A DNA stretch of 64,000 nt from Monilinia fructicola (Eukaryota > Ascomycota > Leotiomycetes > Helotiales > Sclerotiniaceae). Shown piece by piece: positions 37,481-47,198 of this stretch; the first letter of the stretch is position 1; each line of letters starts with the position of its first letter. The stretch covers positions 3,267,001 to 3,331,000 of the forward strand of contig VICG01000002.1 of the NCBI GenBank assembly GCA_008692225.1, given 5' to 3'. The notes under the pieces were generated by a model that was not told the DNA's origin, did no database searches, and saw nothing but the letters and a program-made list of their open reading frames with translations. Made by a program: the position numbers and the translations under genes.

Positions 37481-40400
37481 ATGATGGTGCGATACAGCAT
37501 GGATGAAGCTTCGTTATCATCTCCAGATCCCCTCGCCGACTCCTTGACATATCAGGCACCTCCAAGTACGAAACCACGAAAGACGCCCTCATCGCGTCTC
37601 TCATTGCCATTACAAGGCAGTTCTCCGAAAAAGCAAATATTTGAGTTGGATGTAGGAAATACATTATCACCACAAAAGATCAGGGTTACTGTAGAGGCTG
37701 AAGATTCGGATAGCGAGGATGATCATGCAAATCTTAGACCTCATAATATGAGCTCTCCTACACCTGCGCCAATACCTCGACGAATAGAGCGAACGACGAC
37801 GACAACAGTGCCCTTGCGGGGACTCTCGGACTCGGAGAACGATAATAGTATCAGGTATGAAGTGACACCCAAAAGGCGCAGAGGTCGACCAAGAAAATCA
37901 GATACTCCGGTCAGAAGAGCAGGTACCCCAATTCGAGTTGGAAAGCGAGGACGAAAAAGTACTGGGGGAAAGATAGACAATCAAGGCCCAGATTCCGACA
38001 ACGAAGAAGGTCCAGTAGCCAATTCCAGATCGCGGTCGAAGTCCACAAAGGATAGCAAAAAGACGACACCTCGTAAGAGAAAAGCCGTTTCTGATCTGGT
38101 CCCGTCAAGTGTTGTTAAGAAAGCTCGTGGTAGGGCAAGGTCCAAGCTACGAGAAGAAATACGACTATCGGATGGAAGTGATGCGGCAGAGCAGGTAAAA
38201 GTTCCCAGTACCGAGCCGAAATTGGCAGAGGCTGAAACTCATGAGGAATTGACGCCGGAAGAGATGGATCTTTTGGCAACCATCGACGCCAATTCTCGAA
38301 GTCCAGTTTCCCCATACCCAGCCTTTCAATCTACGTCAACCTTCCCAAGCAGTGAAGATATACAGGAAGATATTGTTATCGCAAGGTTTCACCCTGGGGA
38401 AGAAACACCTCCGACAACAGGTTGGTCAAGCATTATGGAGACCTCTCAACTCCCAAATCCATCAAATAATGCACAAGAGGAAACGAGTCCCCTGGGTGAA
38501 AGTTTGAAGAGTGCAGCTCTATCTCCGGTACCAAATAGGCTTGTTGAGAACGATGACGAGAATGGCGGTTATGGAGGGGATGGCTTTGACGATGAGACAG
38601 ATGAAGATTTCGACGAAACGCGTGATGTGGGACAATTTTCCGACATGCCAAATGGTGCTATTGGAGAAATACAGGAAGAGGATTTTGAAGAGGATTTCGA
38701 AGATGAAATGGCCGACGATGTTGATCATAGGCCTGAATTTGACACCATCATGGAGAGTGAGGGGTTTAGCCTGATATCGCTCAATTCTGTACCGTCGTTG
38801 AGAAAACCCATGAACGGACTAATTCAAGATGAGGGACAAAGCTCGGCCGCACGCCCGCAAAACAAAAATATCCTATCAGTTCAAAATAAAGTCCTGGACA
38901 ACTCATTCTCAAGTATAGCCCCAGAAATTCTTGAAGCTGCAACACCAGGCAGAAACTCTAAGGTTCCCCACATCCTCCGGGTTCAAAATGCTCGAATAAA
39001 TGATTCGTTCTCAAGTATACCCCCTGAAATTCTTGATGCCGCAACTCCAGCGCCTGCACGAAAGAATGGCGTTGAGATGTTACAACCAGAGAGCTCCTCG
39101 ATAGTCGAAGAAAATGTGGCTGGCTATGCTGATAGCAAGAGCCCGTCAGAACCCCCGATCATGCCCCCAACAAAAACAGGTGGATCACGCGAGAATTCGC
39201 TTCCTGCCAAATCCGCAGCTCCTCATGCTAACACTCCACGGCTGATGCGCCAGGCACCGCTTCGACCAAGTTCAATCAAAAAGCCAGAGTCTATCTCCAA
39301 AGAAGTCTCCCGGCCATCACAAAACCAACCTAAATTTTCGCACCTCGCAACATCTTTGAAAGCATCCAAATCACCGTCGCCCCCAGTCAAAGAGCCCAGG
39401 CAGTCAGCTTCAATCAAAGAAACTGAAGGGACTGAGGATGAGCCATTAGTCAGTCAACCTGCGGCACAACCAACGGATGAGTCCTTAGTCAACTCCCAAA
39501 TCCAATCCTCACCGCCAGCTATTACCTCACGCAGATTTACCTATACAGCACATCTTCAACAGCAAAAACAGACGAACCCGAAGATGACACAAACTCCGGA
39601 AATCATCTTTTCATCCCCTACATTACCACCCCCTATTCAGCCTTCAAGACAACCATCTGAAAGGCCAGAGTCTTCCAACACAAATGCATCCTCACCAGCT
39701 GAGAAGGCCGGTCGTATTTTGCAAGATATCGTTATACCATCATCATTGCCAAGGAGTAGATCGGAAAGTCTAGCCAGTCCCTTTAAAAGTCCCGCGATGG
39801 GAAGAAGATCTAGTTCAAGCATATACCCAGATGTCAATGTTAATGGTTCCATGCCTAGTGAGCAACCCCAAACATCGCTAGCAAATATCGACCCTAGCGG
39901 CGATTCAATTTCACAACATTCGCGAAGAAGAAGCTGGAGCAGACCCGTTCTTGATGAAGATCCATTTGCCGGTAATGGGGCAACACAAAAACGTCCACCT
40001 ACGGATAAAAGTCAAAGCTTAAATCTTGAGCTACCTAGTAGCCGTCGTATGTCAGTTTCGTTGAATGCGGCTGTTGTTCCTCAGCATGAGTCGTCAAGAA
40101 CATCAAACTCTAAAAATATGCAACCTGAAGAAGCGAGCCGTAATGGTGCTTCTAAAAAGGCAGTACTACTCGCGTCATCCACAGAGAAGAAAGATGCGGA
40201 TGCAAAAGGCTCTTCAAGTTCTTTGAATAAAAAGTGGATTGCAGAACGAGCTGCTGTAAGCAAAAGGATCTCTGCAGCTAAATCCAGTGAGGTCATGGTT
40301 CTAAGTTCTGATGATGACGATGACGACGATGATGATGACGATGGCGACGACGATGATGACTACAATGGCAAAGTCCCTGTTTCTGAAGAAAAGCAGGAAA

Positions 40401-41911
40401 CTGCACCTGAAACACAAAATGTTAAACATGAAGGGTATATCAATGATAGAGATGAAGAAGACTACGAAGATGATGAAAGTTTTGGACTTTTACTGGAAAC
40501 GCTAGATGCTTCTAATCAGGAAGACCAGCTCCATTCCGATAAGTCCGACAATGTAGAAAATCCCAGACGAGCCAAAATTCCTAGTCCGCGGAGGACAAAC
40601 AGCAAGCATTTAGCCTATAGTGACGAGTTAGCTAGCTTATCCCCAAACCGTGACGCAAACGCTCCGCCGGTCAAAGAGCCCTCACCAAAAGGCGTTTCAA
40701 AGGAGGTTGATGTACAAAGCAAATCTCAAACTGATCTTCAAACCGATGGCGATGAGACACTTGATTTATCTCAATGGCAGATACCGCAGAAACAGAATTT
40801 CCAGCCTAAGATTCGTAGCATAAGCAGTATTAGGAATAATATCTCTGCGCTTTTACGATCATCGCCGTTGGGAGGACTTCCAACTCTTTCCAATAGAGAA
40901 AGAGCTGAAGGAGAATCGTCCAAAGAAGTGCCAATCCCTCAGAAATCGTATCGTAAACCACCACAAAACAATTCATCGGGCAATACAGAGAAAGAAACAA
41001 GTTCATTTGCACCAATTCCTCAGAAAATGGATTTCCAGCCTCGAGTCCGTAAGACTGGTGAAGCACCACAATCTGCGCCCTTCTCTCAACCAACGACGTT
41101 GGGCATCTTCGGAAAACTGGGAGCGTCTAGGACAAATCTCCCAACTCCAGATACATCATCATCATCTCTGGTCGGTACTCTAACCAATACACCACCTAGC
41201 AGAAGCAACAAGCTCAAACCTCAACCTGTGCAACAGGACACCCTTCAGAATTCCTCATCTCAACTCCCGACATCTACAACATCCGCACCCATTAACACAA
41301 AAGAGAATGGCGAACTCCACAACCCAAAACCAAAATGGACAGAACACCGCCTCGAAGCTCCTATTCCCCCCTCCCCTACAAAATCTATCCTCCGTTCCCC
41401 CCAACGTTCCATTGACCCTCCTTCCCAACCGTCCCCCAGCAAAAACGTCGTCTTTGCTTCCTCTTCTCCGCAGCCTAGTTCGCCCTTAACACCTCAACTG
41501 TCTCCCACACACTGGACGCGCGATCACTGGCTCCTCCTCGATTCTATATTACAAACATGGAAACCCGAGAACCAGAATGATAAGGATGTAGACCTCAATA
41601 CTACCAGCGATACATCTAAATACGGAAGACGAAACTCGACTCGGGTCATTAGTAGATTGTTGGGGAAGACGATAAATCTCAAAGATAAAGGCGTGGGCAT
41701 TGGTGATGGCGGCGTGAGAGTATTTAAAAATGGGAGCAGCAAAAGGGGGGGTGATATAGGGAATGAGAGGATGAGATTGGAACAGTGGCATTTAGAGGCG
41801 GTAGATGAATTTAGGGGTGAGGTTCCAGGGTGGGATGAAGCAGTTGTGGCGAAGAGGGTTTTTGCGCTTTTGGTGGGCGAAGAGAGGAGGAGGAGGGGGA
41901 TTATTGATTAA
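37481..41911 (+). CDS. Large disordered AT-hook nuclear protein
   Basis: A single open frame. It is open from an ATG at 37388 (1,507 aa), but Mets at 37481, 37484 or 37499 ('MDEASLSSPDPLADSL') fit better, because the preceding residues read like leader sequence. About residue 162 of the longest form lies a clear AT-hook, 'KRRRGRPRKSD', with a second basic Arg/Gly/Lys patch after it, so it probably binds the minor groove of AT-rich DNA. Most of the protein is low-complexity Ser/Pro/Glu. Internal repeats are two copies of 'SFSSI.PEIL.AATP' (near 510 and 550) and three 'IPQK'/'FQP' segments (near 1135-1225). A hydrophobic 'VMVLSS' directly before an Asp run (about 970-995) looks like a SUMO-interacting motif. 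The C-terminal ~110 residues ('WTRDHWLLLDSIL' to 'VFALLVGEERRRR') look folded. The biological role is not recognised. Confidence 0.8.
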   Translation: MMVRYSMDEASLSSPDPLADSLTYQAPPSTKPRKTPSSRLSLPLQGSSPKKQIFELDVGNTLSPQKIRVTVEAEDSDSEDDHANLRPHNMSSPTPAPIPRRIERTTTTTVPLRGLSDSENDNSIRYEVTPKRRRGRPRKSDTPVRRAGTPIRVGKRGRKSTGGKIDNQGPDSDNEEGPVANSRSRSKSTKDSKKTTPRKRKAVSDLVPSSVVKKARGRARSKLREEIRLSDGSDAAEQVKVPSTEPKLAEAETHEELTPEEMDLLATIDANSRSPVSPYPAFQSTSTFPSSEDIQEDIVIARFHPGEETPPTTGWSSIMETSQLPNPSNNAQEETSPLGESLKSAALSPVPNRLVENDDENGGYGGDGFDDETDEDFDETRDVGQFSDMPNGAIGEIQEEDFEEDFEDEMADDVDHRPEFDTIMESEGFSLISLNSVPSLRKPMNGLIQDEGQSSAARPQNKNILSVQNKVLDNSFSSIAPEILEAATPGRNSKVPHILRVQNARINDSFSSIPPEILDAATPAPARKNGVEMLQPESSSIVEENVAGYADSKSPSEPPIMPPTKTGGSRENSLPAKSAAPHANTPRLMRQAPLRPSSIKKPESISKEVSRPSQNQPKFSHLATSLKASKSPSPPVKEPRQSASIKETEGTEDEPLVSQPAAQPTDESLVNSQIQSSPPAITSRRFTYTAHLQQQKQTNPKMTQTPEIIFSSPTLPPPIQPSRQPSERPESSNTNASSPAEKAGRILQDIVIPSSLPRSRSESLASPFKSPAMGRRSSSSIYPDVNVNGSMPSEQPQTSLANIDPSGDSISQHSRRRSWSRPVLDEDPFAGNGATQKRPPTDKSQSLNLELPSSRRMSVSLNAAVVPQHESSRTSNSKNMQPEEASRNGASKKAVLLASSTEKKDADAKGSSSSLNKKWIAERAAVSKRISAAKSSEVMVLSSDDDDDDDDDDDGDDDDDYNGKVPVSEEKQETAPETQNVKHEGYINDRDEEDYEDDESFGLLLETLDASNQEDQLHSDKSDNVENPRRAKIPSPRRTNSKHLAYSDELASLSPNRDANAPPVKEPSPKGVSKEVDVQSKSQTDLQTDGDETLDLSQWQIPQKQNFQPKIRSISSIRNNISALLRSSPLGGLPTLSNRERAEGESSKEVPIPQKSYRKPPQNNSSGNTEKETSSFAPIPQKMDFQPRVRKTGEAPQSAPFSQPTTLGIFGKLGASRTNLPTPDTSSSSLVGTLTNTPPSRSNKLKPQPVQQDTLQNSSSQLPTSTTSAPINTKENGELHNPKPKWTEHRLEAPIPPSPTKSILRSPQRSIDPPSQPSPSKNVVFASSSPQPSSPLTPQLSPTHWTRDHWLLLDSILQTWKPENQNDKDVDLNTTSDTSKYGRRNSTRVISRLLGKTINLKDKGVGIGDGGVRVFKNGSSKRGGDIGNERMRLEQWHLEAVDEFRGEVPGWDEAVVAKRVFALLVGEERRRRGIID

Positions 41912-42493
41912 TTACCTGGGTCTTGGATACATTACGGCAATTCGTTCTGCTTGGGATTTTGGGTATGTGTTTGGTGTGGTTTGGGTTAGCGATTACGTTT
42001 CTGGATCGACAGCCGCCATTTCTTTTGTTCTGTGAATATGTATGTATATTTTGGAACCTATGATTGGTTTTGTGCCTGAATCTGTTTGTGGCAGTTTGGA
42101 GTCAAGGAACGATAGGATACCGGGATAACATGCAAGCATGATTTTGGGATTTTTGCGAAGCGAATGCAAAAGCGAAAGGTTGCGTGCATATTCTACTGGT
42201 TATTGGGAGGAACGCAGTTCCTAGCTGTGCATATTATTGTCGAAAGCCATTTTATGGCAGGATAACGGACAACTAAATACAGAAAATTTTCACATCCTGA
42301 TCTTGTATCGCGATTTTGCAGTAGTGCTCGCCCATTAATTCCTGCAAGCATAAGAAAGCCAGATCTTATCTAGTCTTCAGAGTGGGAGCCATTGCGTATC
42401 ATTTCATTTCATTTGCCCTCGTTCGATCTTTGCGCCGTTATAATACAAGTATACTGCATTATCTGCTCCCCATCTAACCTGCAATCCACCGAC
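41912..42493. other. Convergent intergenic spacer
   Basis: Shared 3' region between the AT-hook gene (+) and RPN6 (-). AT-rich, with no ORF or strong hairpin noticed. Confidence 0.5.
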
Positions 42494-43919
42494 CTACTCC
42501 AACAGACTCGCTTGATTGGTATAAAGCACATCAACAACACTGCTTAGCTTCTCGATTGTCGCCAAAGCTGCATCGTATCCTACATCCCTCTCAGTTTCAT
42601 CATAAATAATCAAACATCCAGCCCCTTGATCCAATACACCAATAATCACTTTGTCGAGAATCATCTGTGATAACTTTCTCTCCACTTGCTGTGTATCAAG
42701 ACCAACCATCTTGGCGATGTGGGCGATTTCTACACGGGAAAAGGGCTCGATTACTTTGATTAGATTCTGTTCCAACATGGCATCGTAGAGACGGCGGAGA
42801 TGATTGCGGATGAAAGTGTCGGAGCCGAGTTCGTGGCGATAGTCACCGAGAGCCTTTTCGTATTCCTCCAAAGAACGATTGGAGTGGGCACGGGCAACAG
42901 CTTTCATGGCTTCGAGGTTCTTGCCTGCATATTTAATGGCTTGTTTAGATGTCATGAGCTGATTGACATCGTCGGCAAGGTTAAGCATGATTTTGCAAAG
43001 GAGCATGTATTGAAGAGCTGCAGTAGCTTTTTCCGGTTCATCTTGTGTGTGGTATCCATCTAGAGCTTCAATGAAGTAGGAGAATGCGGTATTGAAATCT
43101 TTGTCTTCGGCGTGGAGTTTTCCAGATTGCATATCGAGACCGGCTTGGAGAAGAGGGGGCGTATACACGGATGCAGCACTTGTTCGAGCGGCGGTGAGTG
43201 CGGCGCGACCCTTGGCTGTGTTTCCTAAGGCATGATAAACGCGGGACTCAAGGAGTTGGACTTCGACGAGGACAAGTTTATCATCGAGACGCTTGAGCTC
43301 ACGGAGGAGACTGTTAATGAGTGTGAGGGCATCATAGTAGGATTGCTTGATCATGTAAAGGCTAACGAGACGAGTTTCAAGATTCTGTCTTAAGAAACCA
43401 CGACGTTCAGAGGTGGCCCATTCGATGCATGATTTTGTAACGGTAATCTGGGTATCTGTTGTGTTGGGGATGGCATTGAAGAGGTCTAAAAGTTGTCGCA
43501 CTAGAATGAAGCTCTATTAGCGGAGTCCTAGCCTTTATATCACACCGATTGCTATCTACCCAGACGTAGAAGCTCTCCATCATATTTTCCGTACCTAACT
43601 TTGCTGTTTTGGCCTTTGCGAATGATGATAACACCGTCCGGCTTGTTGTAATCAGATCTACCAACTCCTCCGCTTTCCTACACGCGCATCAGTAAATTTC
43701 TCATTTTAGATCGAACCCTGTGATGTACTCCACTCACTTCTCATCTCGATACAGTTCTCCTAAGCTAACCAAGGCAATTTCATATTCTCGAACAGAAGCT
43801 TCTGAGGTTACTGAAGGTGGTTTGGAGATGATTTCCTTATATTGTGCCTCTGCTTTTCTTGGATCTGTCTTTGCCAGCTTTTGGGCTTCTTGTATCCTCA
43901 ACGATTCTGCTGGTGCCAT
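42494..43919 (-). CDS. rpn6: 26S proteasome regulatory subunit RPN6 (PSMD11)
   Basis: Non-ATPase lid subunit that clamps the lid to the core particle. Three exons on the minus strand: 43919-43738, 43677-43595 and 43500-42494, with introns starting GTGAGT and GTACGG and ending TAG. Together they encode 423 aa, the usual family length (about 420). The N-terminus 'MAPAESLRIQEAQKLAKTDP' leads into TPR-like helical repeats ('LVSLYMIKQSYYDALTLI', 'LALGNTAKGRAALTAAR'-type segments). The C-terminal PCI domain (about 250-400) includes 'FSRVEIAHIAKMVGL' and 'VERKLSQMILDKVIIGVLDQ'. Both splice joins preserve phase and give continuous family sequence ('YRDEKKAEELV', 'KAKTAKLVRQLL'). It is divergent from SOF1 across 322 bp and convergent with the AT-hook gene. 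Confidence 0.95.
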
Positions 43920-44241
43920 ATTTTGATAACTGTGGACACGTAAATTTGAATGGAGTTATAAAGTTGTGAAGTTGTGAAGTTGTGAAGTCGTGAAGTCGTG
44001 CAGTTTGTATTTGACGTTTTGGATGGAATCGCATTTCTAGGTAAACTTGCCATTACGATGCCACTAAGGAACCTGGAGCTTATGGAAACCGCGCTAGAGG
44101 TACAACCCTTGCAAAAATTTATTTGGCCCGAGATTTTGATTTTTATCATGGAACCTTTTTAACCAACACCAATATTTCTTTGCGATAGTCTACTACATTT
44201 CATCTTCTTTCAATAATGACAGCAACATATTGAATTTCAAT
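43920..44241. promoter_or_regulatory. Bidirectional promoter of RPN6 and SOF1
   Basis: The only sequence between two divergent start codons (322 bp), so it must hold both promoters and leaders. It contains the 8-bp repeat and, near the SOF1 side, a CT-containing stretch before the start. No convincing PACE-type proteasome element (GGTGGCAAA) was found. Confidence 0.7.
43961..44000 (-). repeat. 8-bp tandem repeat in RPN6/SOF1 shared promoter
   Basis: Plus strand reads (AAGTTGTG)3 then (AAGTCGTG)2, 40 bases without other changes, beginning 41 bases upstream of the RPN6 start codon. It probably falls in the RPN6 5' leader or core promoter; the T/C variant splits the array into two homogeneous blocks. 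Confidence 0.9.
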
Positions 44242-45645
44242 ATGGTAAGTTATGTTTCTTTACTTCAATATTTCTTCTGCTGATTCAATTGTGCTATAGA
44301 AAATTAAAGCACTTAGTCGGGCTTCCATTCAGGCCCCAGGGTCTGAAGCCAAACAGCCCCGCAACCTTGGTATGTATAAATCTATCAATGACATCTTTGG
44401 AGGCAGATATTGATACTTCCTATAGACCCAGCACTACATCCATTCGAAAGAGCTCGAGAATATACACGTGCCCTCAATGCTACCAAAATGGAGAGGATGT
44501 TCGCCGCTCCGTTCATTGCGCAATTAGGAAAAGGACATGTTGATGGAGTTTATACAATGGCTAAGGATCCTAATGCTCTCGAAAGATTCGCAAGCGGTAG
44601 CGGTGATGGTGTCGTAAAGGTATGGGATTTGACCTCTCGAGATGAGGTCTGGCAAACTAGTGCACATGAAAATATTGTCAAGGGCATGAGTTGGACGAGG
44701 GATCAGAAACTTTTAACTTGCGCAAGTGATCGATCGATCAAACTTTTTGACCCTTACAATACACCTACCGGATCAGCACCTGTCGCAACATGGCTAGGAA
44801 CCAATGCCTTCACAAGTTTGTCGCATCATCGTTCGAAGAACGCATTCGCAGCATCATCTGGGGTCATTTCGATATATGATCTTGAAAGACAAAATGCGCC
44901 ACCCGATGTTCTGAAATGGCCAAATTCGACAGATACGATTACCACAGTAGCTTTCAATCAGGTTGAGACTTCCATACTTGCTTCCACTGCTACGGATAGA
45001 TCGATCGTATTATATGACCTTCGAACTGGACTTCCGATTCACAAGACGCTTCTCAATTTTGCTTCGAATGCTATTTCTTGGAACCCTATGGAAGCATTCA
45101 ACTTTGCGGTGGCCAATGAAGATCATAACGTCTATATTTTTGATATGAGAAAAATGGAGAGAGCTTTGAACGTATTGAAGGGCCATGTGGCCGCTTGTAT
45201 GGATGTAGAGTTCAGCCCAACTGGTGAGGAGCTCGTTACAGGGTCGTACGATAGAACAGTGAGATTATGGGCCAGAACTAAGGGACACTCGAGGGACATT
45301 TACCACACAAAGCGCATGCAGAGAGTATTTTCGGCAAGATGGACACCGGACTCAAAATTTATCCTCTCCGGCTCTGATGATGGTAATATTCGTTTATGGA
45401 GGGCAAACGCTTCGAAGAGAGAAGGAATTAAATCGGCCAAACAGCGAACGGCTTTGGAATATAATGAGGCTTTGTCGGAACGGTATGCTCACATGCCTGA
45501 AATTAGACGAATCAAACGTCACAGACATGTTCCCAAGGTTATCAAGAAGGCCGGGGAGATCAAAGCGGAGGAACTCAAGGCCATCAAGCGCAGACAAGAG
45601 AATGAGCGCAAGCATACCAAGAAGCAAGAAGCAATTTTCAGCTAG
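44242..45645 (+). CDS. sof1: SOF1/DCAF13-like WD40 protein of the small-subunit processome
   Basis: Nucleolar WD-repeat protein needed for 18S rRNA processing. Three exons: 44242-44244 (only the ATG), 44300-44369 and 44426-45645, with GTAAGT and GTATGT donors and TATAG acceptors. The join gives 'MKIKALSRASIQAPGS' then 'KQPRNLDPALHPFERAREY', the conserved SOF1 N-terminus, which supports the 3-base first exon. Seven-bladed WD propeller repeats follow ('GSGDGVVKVWDL', 'TGSYDRTVRLW', 'SGSDDGNIRLWRA'), then the basic Sof1 C-terminal domain ('HRHVPKVIKKAGEIK'). This frame gives 430 aa and stops at 45645. Removing one T from the TTTT at 45635-45638 would instead continue into 'SARRAEREKMVLANEK' and stop at 45688, which looks like the true conserved tail. 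The gene is probably truncated only by a consensus error or a recent indel. Confidence 0.93.
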
Positions 45646-45688
45646 ACGAGCAGAGAGGGAGAAGATGGTTTTGGCAAACGAAAAGTAA

Positions 45689-46527
45689 TATTATGTATGA
45701 TTGGGCTGGGGACAGCTTATATAAGTGCGGAGTCAAGGTACCTGGTGGCATTTGCAAGGCGTTCAGAGAGGGCTATGTCTGGTTTTGGAATACCACAAAT
45801 AAAATGTTTGACGGGAAGATAGAAAATGGAGATGTGATGATGAAATCTTACTACTTGTTCCGGCGTCCCGATATCCACGCAATCACTTACCTGTCTTTCC
45901 CAGTCGAATGAAATTTTAATGAAGCAAGTGCCCATGCCATATTATTCTATGCAATGTTTGTATCACTTCGTGGATGACATAACCTCTCCAAAGCCCATTT
46001 AGTATCTACAATCTTAAAAGCATGAAATTCTTGGAGGCGTCGAAACTTCGCAGTGCTGGTAGTTCTGCTGCTCAGGTTCAGAAAGGCGCAAAATCGTTCG
46101 AAGAGTTCTTTTCGAATCAGGAGTATAGATGACTGCCACACCCAATGTTTCCAATGTCAGCATTGTGTATCAATTCTCACTTATAAATCTTTGCACCCGG
46201 TTGTGTCGTACGCCAGCGTAGCAAAACTTTCATGTCCTCGCACCTCAAGGCCCCTTTCCTTTACCAGATACCAGGTGAAGAGTGAAGGGCGAATGCTTCG
46301 TCATTCGATTGCAATTAACCTTTACTTTTCGCTAATAAGTCACAGGACTGTAGGTGGAAAAGGTTTTGTTGCATGTCTGAATCAACCTCCCCAAGGTAGC
46401 AACCCAATTAGGCCCAAAAGTTGTAACCTGGGACTTTAGTGGGGCTATACGAAACCATAATACGATATATACGTAATAATATATGATTTATATATAATAT
46501 AATTTGTATATATAATGTATATTCATA
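45689..46527. other. Intergenic 3' of SOF1, no gene seen
   Basis: Short ORFs only. From about 46440 the sequence turns strongly AT-rich with TATATA and TACACGA words leading into the tandem array. Confidence 0.5.
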
Positions 46528-46750
46528 CACGATATATACACAAAGCATACACGAAGTATACACGATAAAAGAATCTACACGAAGCATACACGAAGTATAC
46601 ACGATAAAAAAATCTACACAATGTAAAAAATCTACACAATGTTAAAAATTCTACACAATGTAAAAATTCTACACAATGTAAAAATTCTACACAATGTAAA
46701 AATTCTACACAATGTAAAAATTCTACACGATGTCAAAATTCTACATAGTG
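46528..46750. repeat. Tandem array, 18-bp unit CTACACAATGTAAAAATT
   Basis: Two longer units (about 40 bp, 'acacgaagcatacacgaag' plus 'tatacacgataaaa') at 46545-46610 are followed by about seven copies of the 18-mer CTACACAATGTAAAAATT from 46613 to 46750. Decayed similar words (TCTACATG, TCTATATGG, GTATAAAAATT) reappear between the two mobile elements at 47140-47190, suggesting one older array that was split by insertions. Confidence 0.85.
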
Positions 46751-46769
46751 AATAAAGAATATTTCTATA

Positions 46770-47021
46770 CTTGGCGTTGTTTTGGGTCAATGCCGGGCTA
46801 AAAATCTACAAAATAGTATATCTTTTAGATTCTTTTTTATATATTATAAAACTTCCATTTTTAAGAATTTAAATATACTAAACGTTCATTTTTTAACTTA
46901 ATAATGCTGCAAATCATTATTTATAATTTTTAATACATATATTGATTTATTATAATTTTTTAAAATAAGTTCCGTTTTCAGTTAATTTTTAGCCCGGCAT
47001 TGACCCAAAACAACGCCAAAG
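46770..47021. mobile_element. 252-bp MITE with 36-37 bp inverted ends and TA duplication
   Basis: The left end (46770-46805) begins CTTGGCGTTGTTTTGGGTCA and the right end (46985-47021) is its reverse complement, differing by a single extra base (CTTTGG). Both inner ends continue ATGCCGGGCTAAAAAT. TA lies directly outside on each side (46768-46769 and 47022-47023), as expected of the Tc1/mariner superfamily. The ~180-bp interior is AT-rich and noncoding, so this is a non-autonomous element needing a transposase in trans. Confidence 0.9.
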
Positions 47022-47198
47022 TAGAAGAAATTACTTAAATATTATATTCCCTATAATATAATAATAATATATATGATTATAATTGAAGAAAAGTATTTCT
47101 ATCTAACTATATAATGATTATATAATTATAATTTACACGGTCTATACATGATGTAGAAAATTCTATATGGTATAAAAATTCTACATGCAGTTTGCATA

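Noticed and set aside
43920..44241. PACE proteasome element in the RPN6 promoter
   Set aside because: Best match on either strand (AGTGGCATC) differs from GGTGGCAAA at key positions.
46600..46750. CRISPR-like array
   Set aside because: The 18-bp units are directly adjacent without unique spacers, in a eukaryotic genome; a plain tandem repeat.
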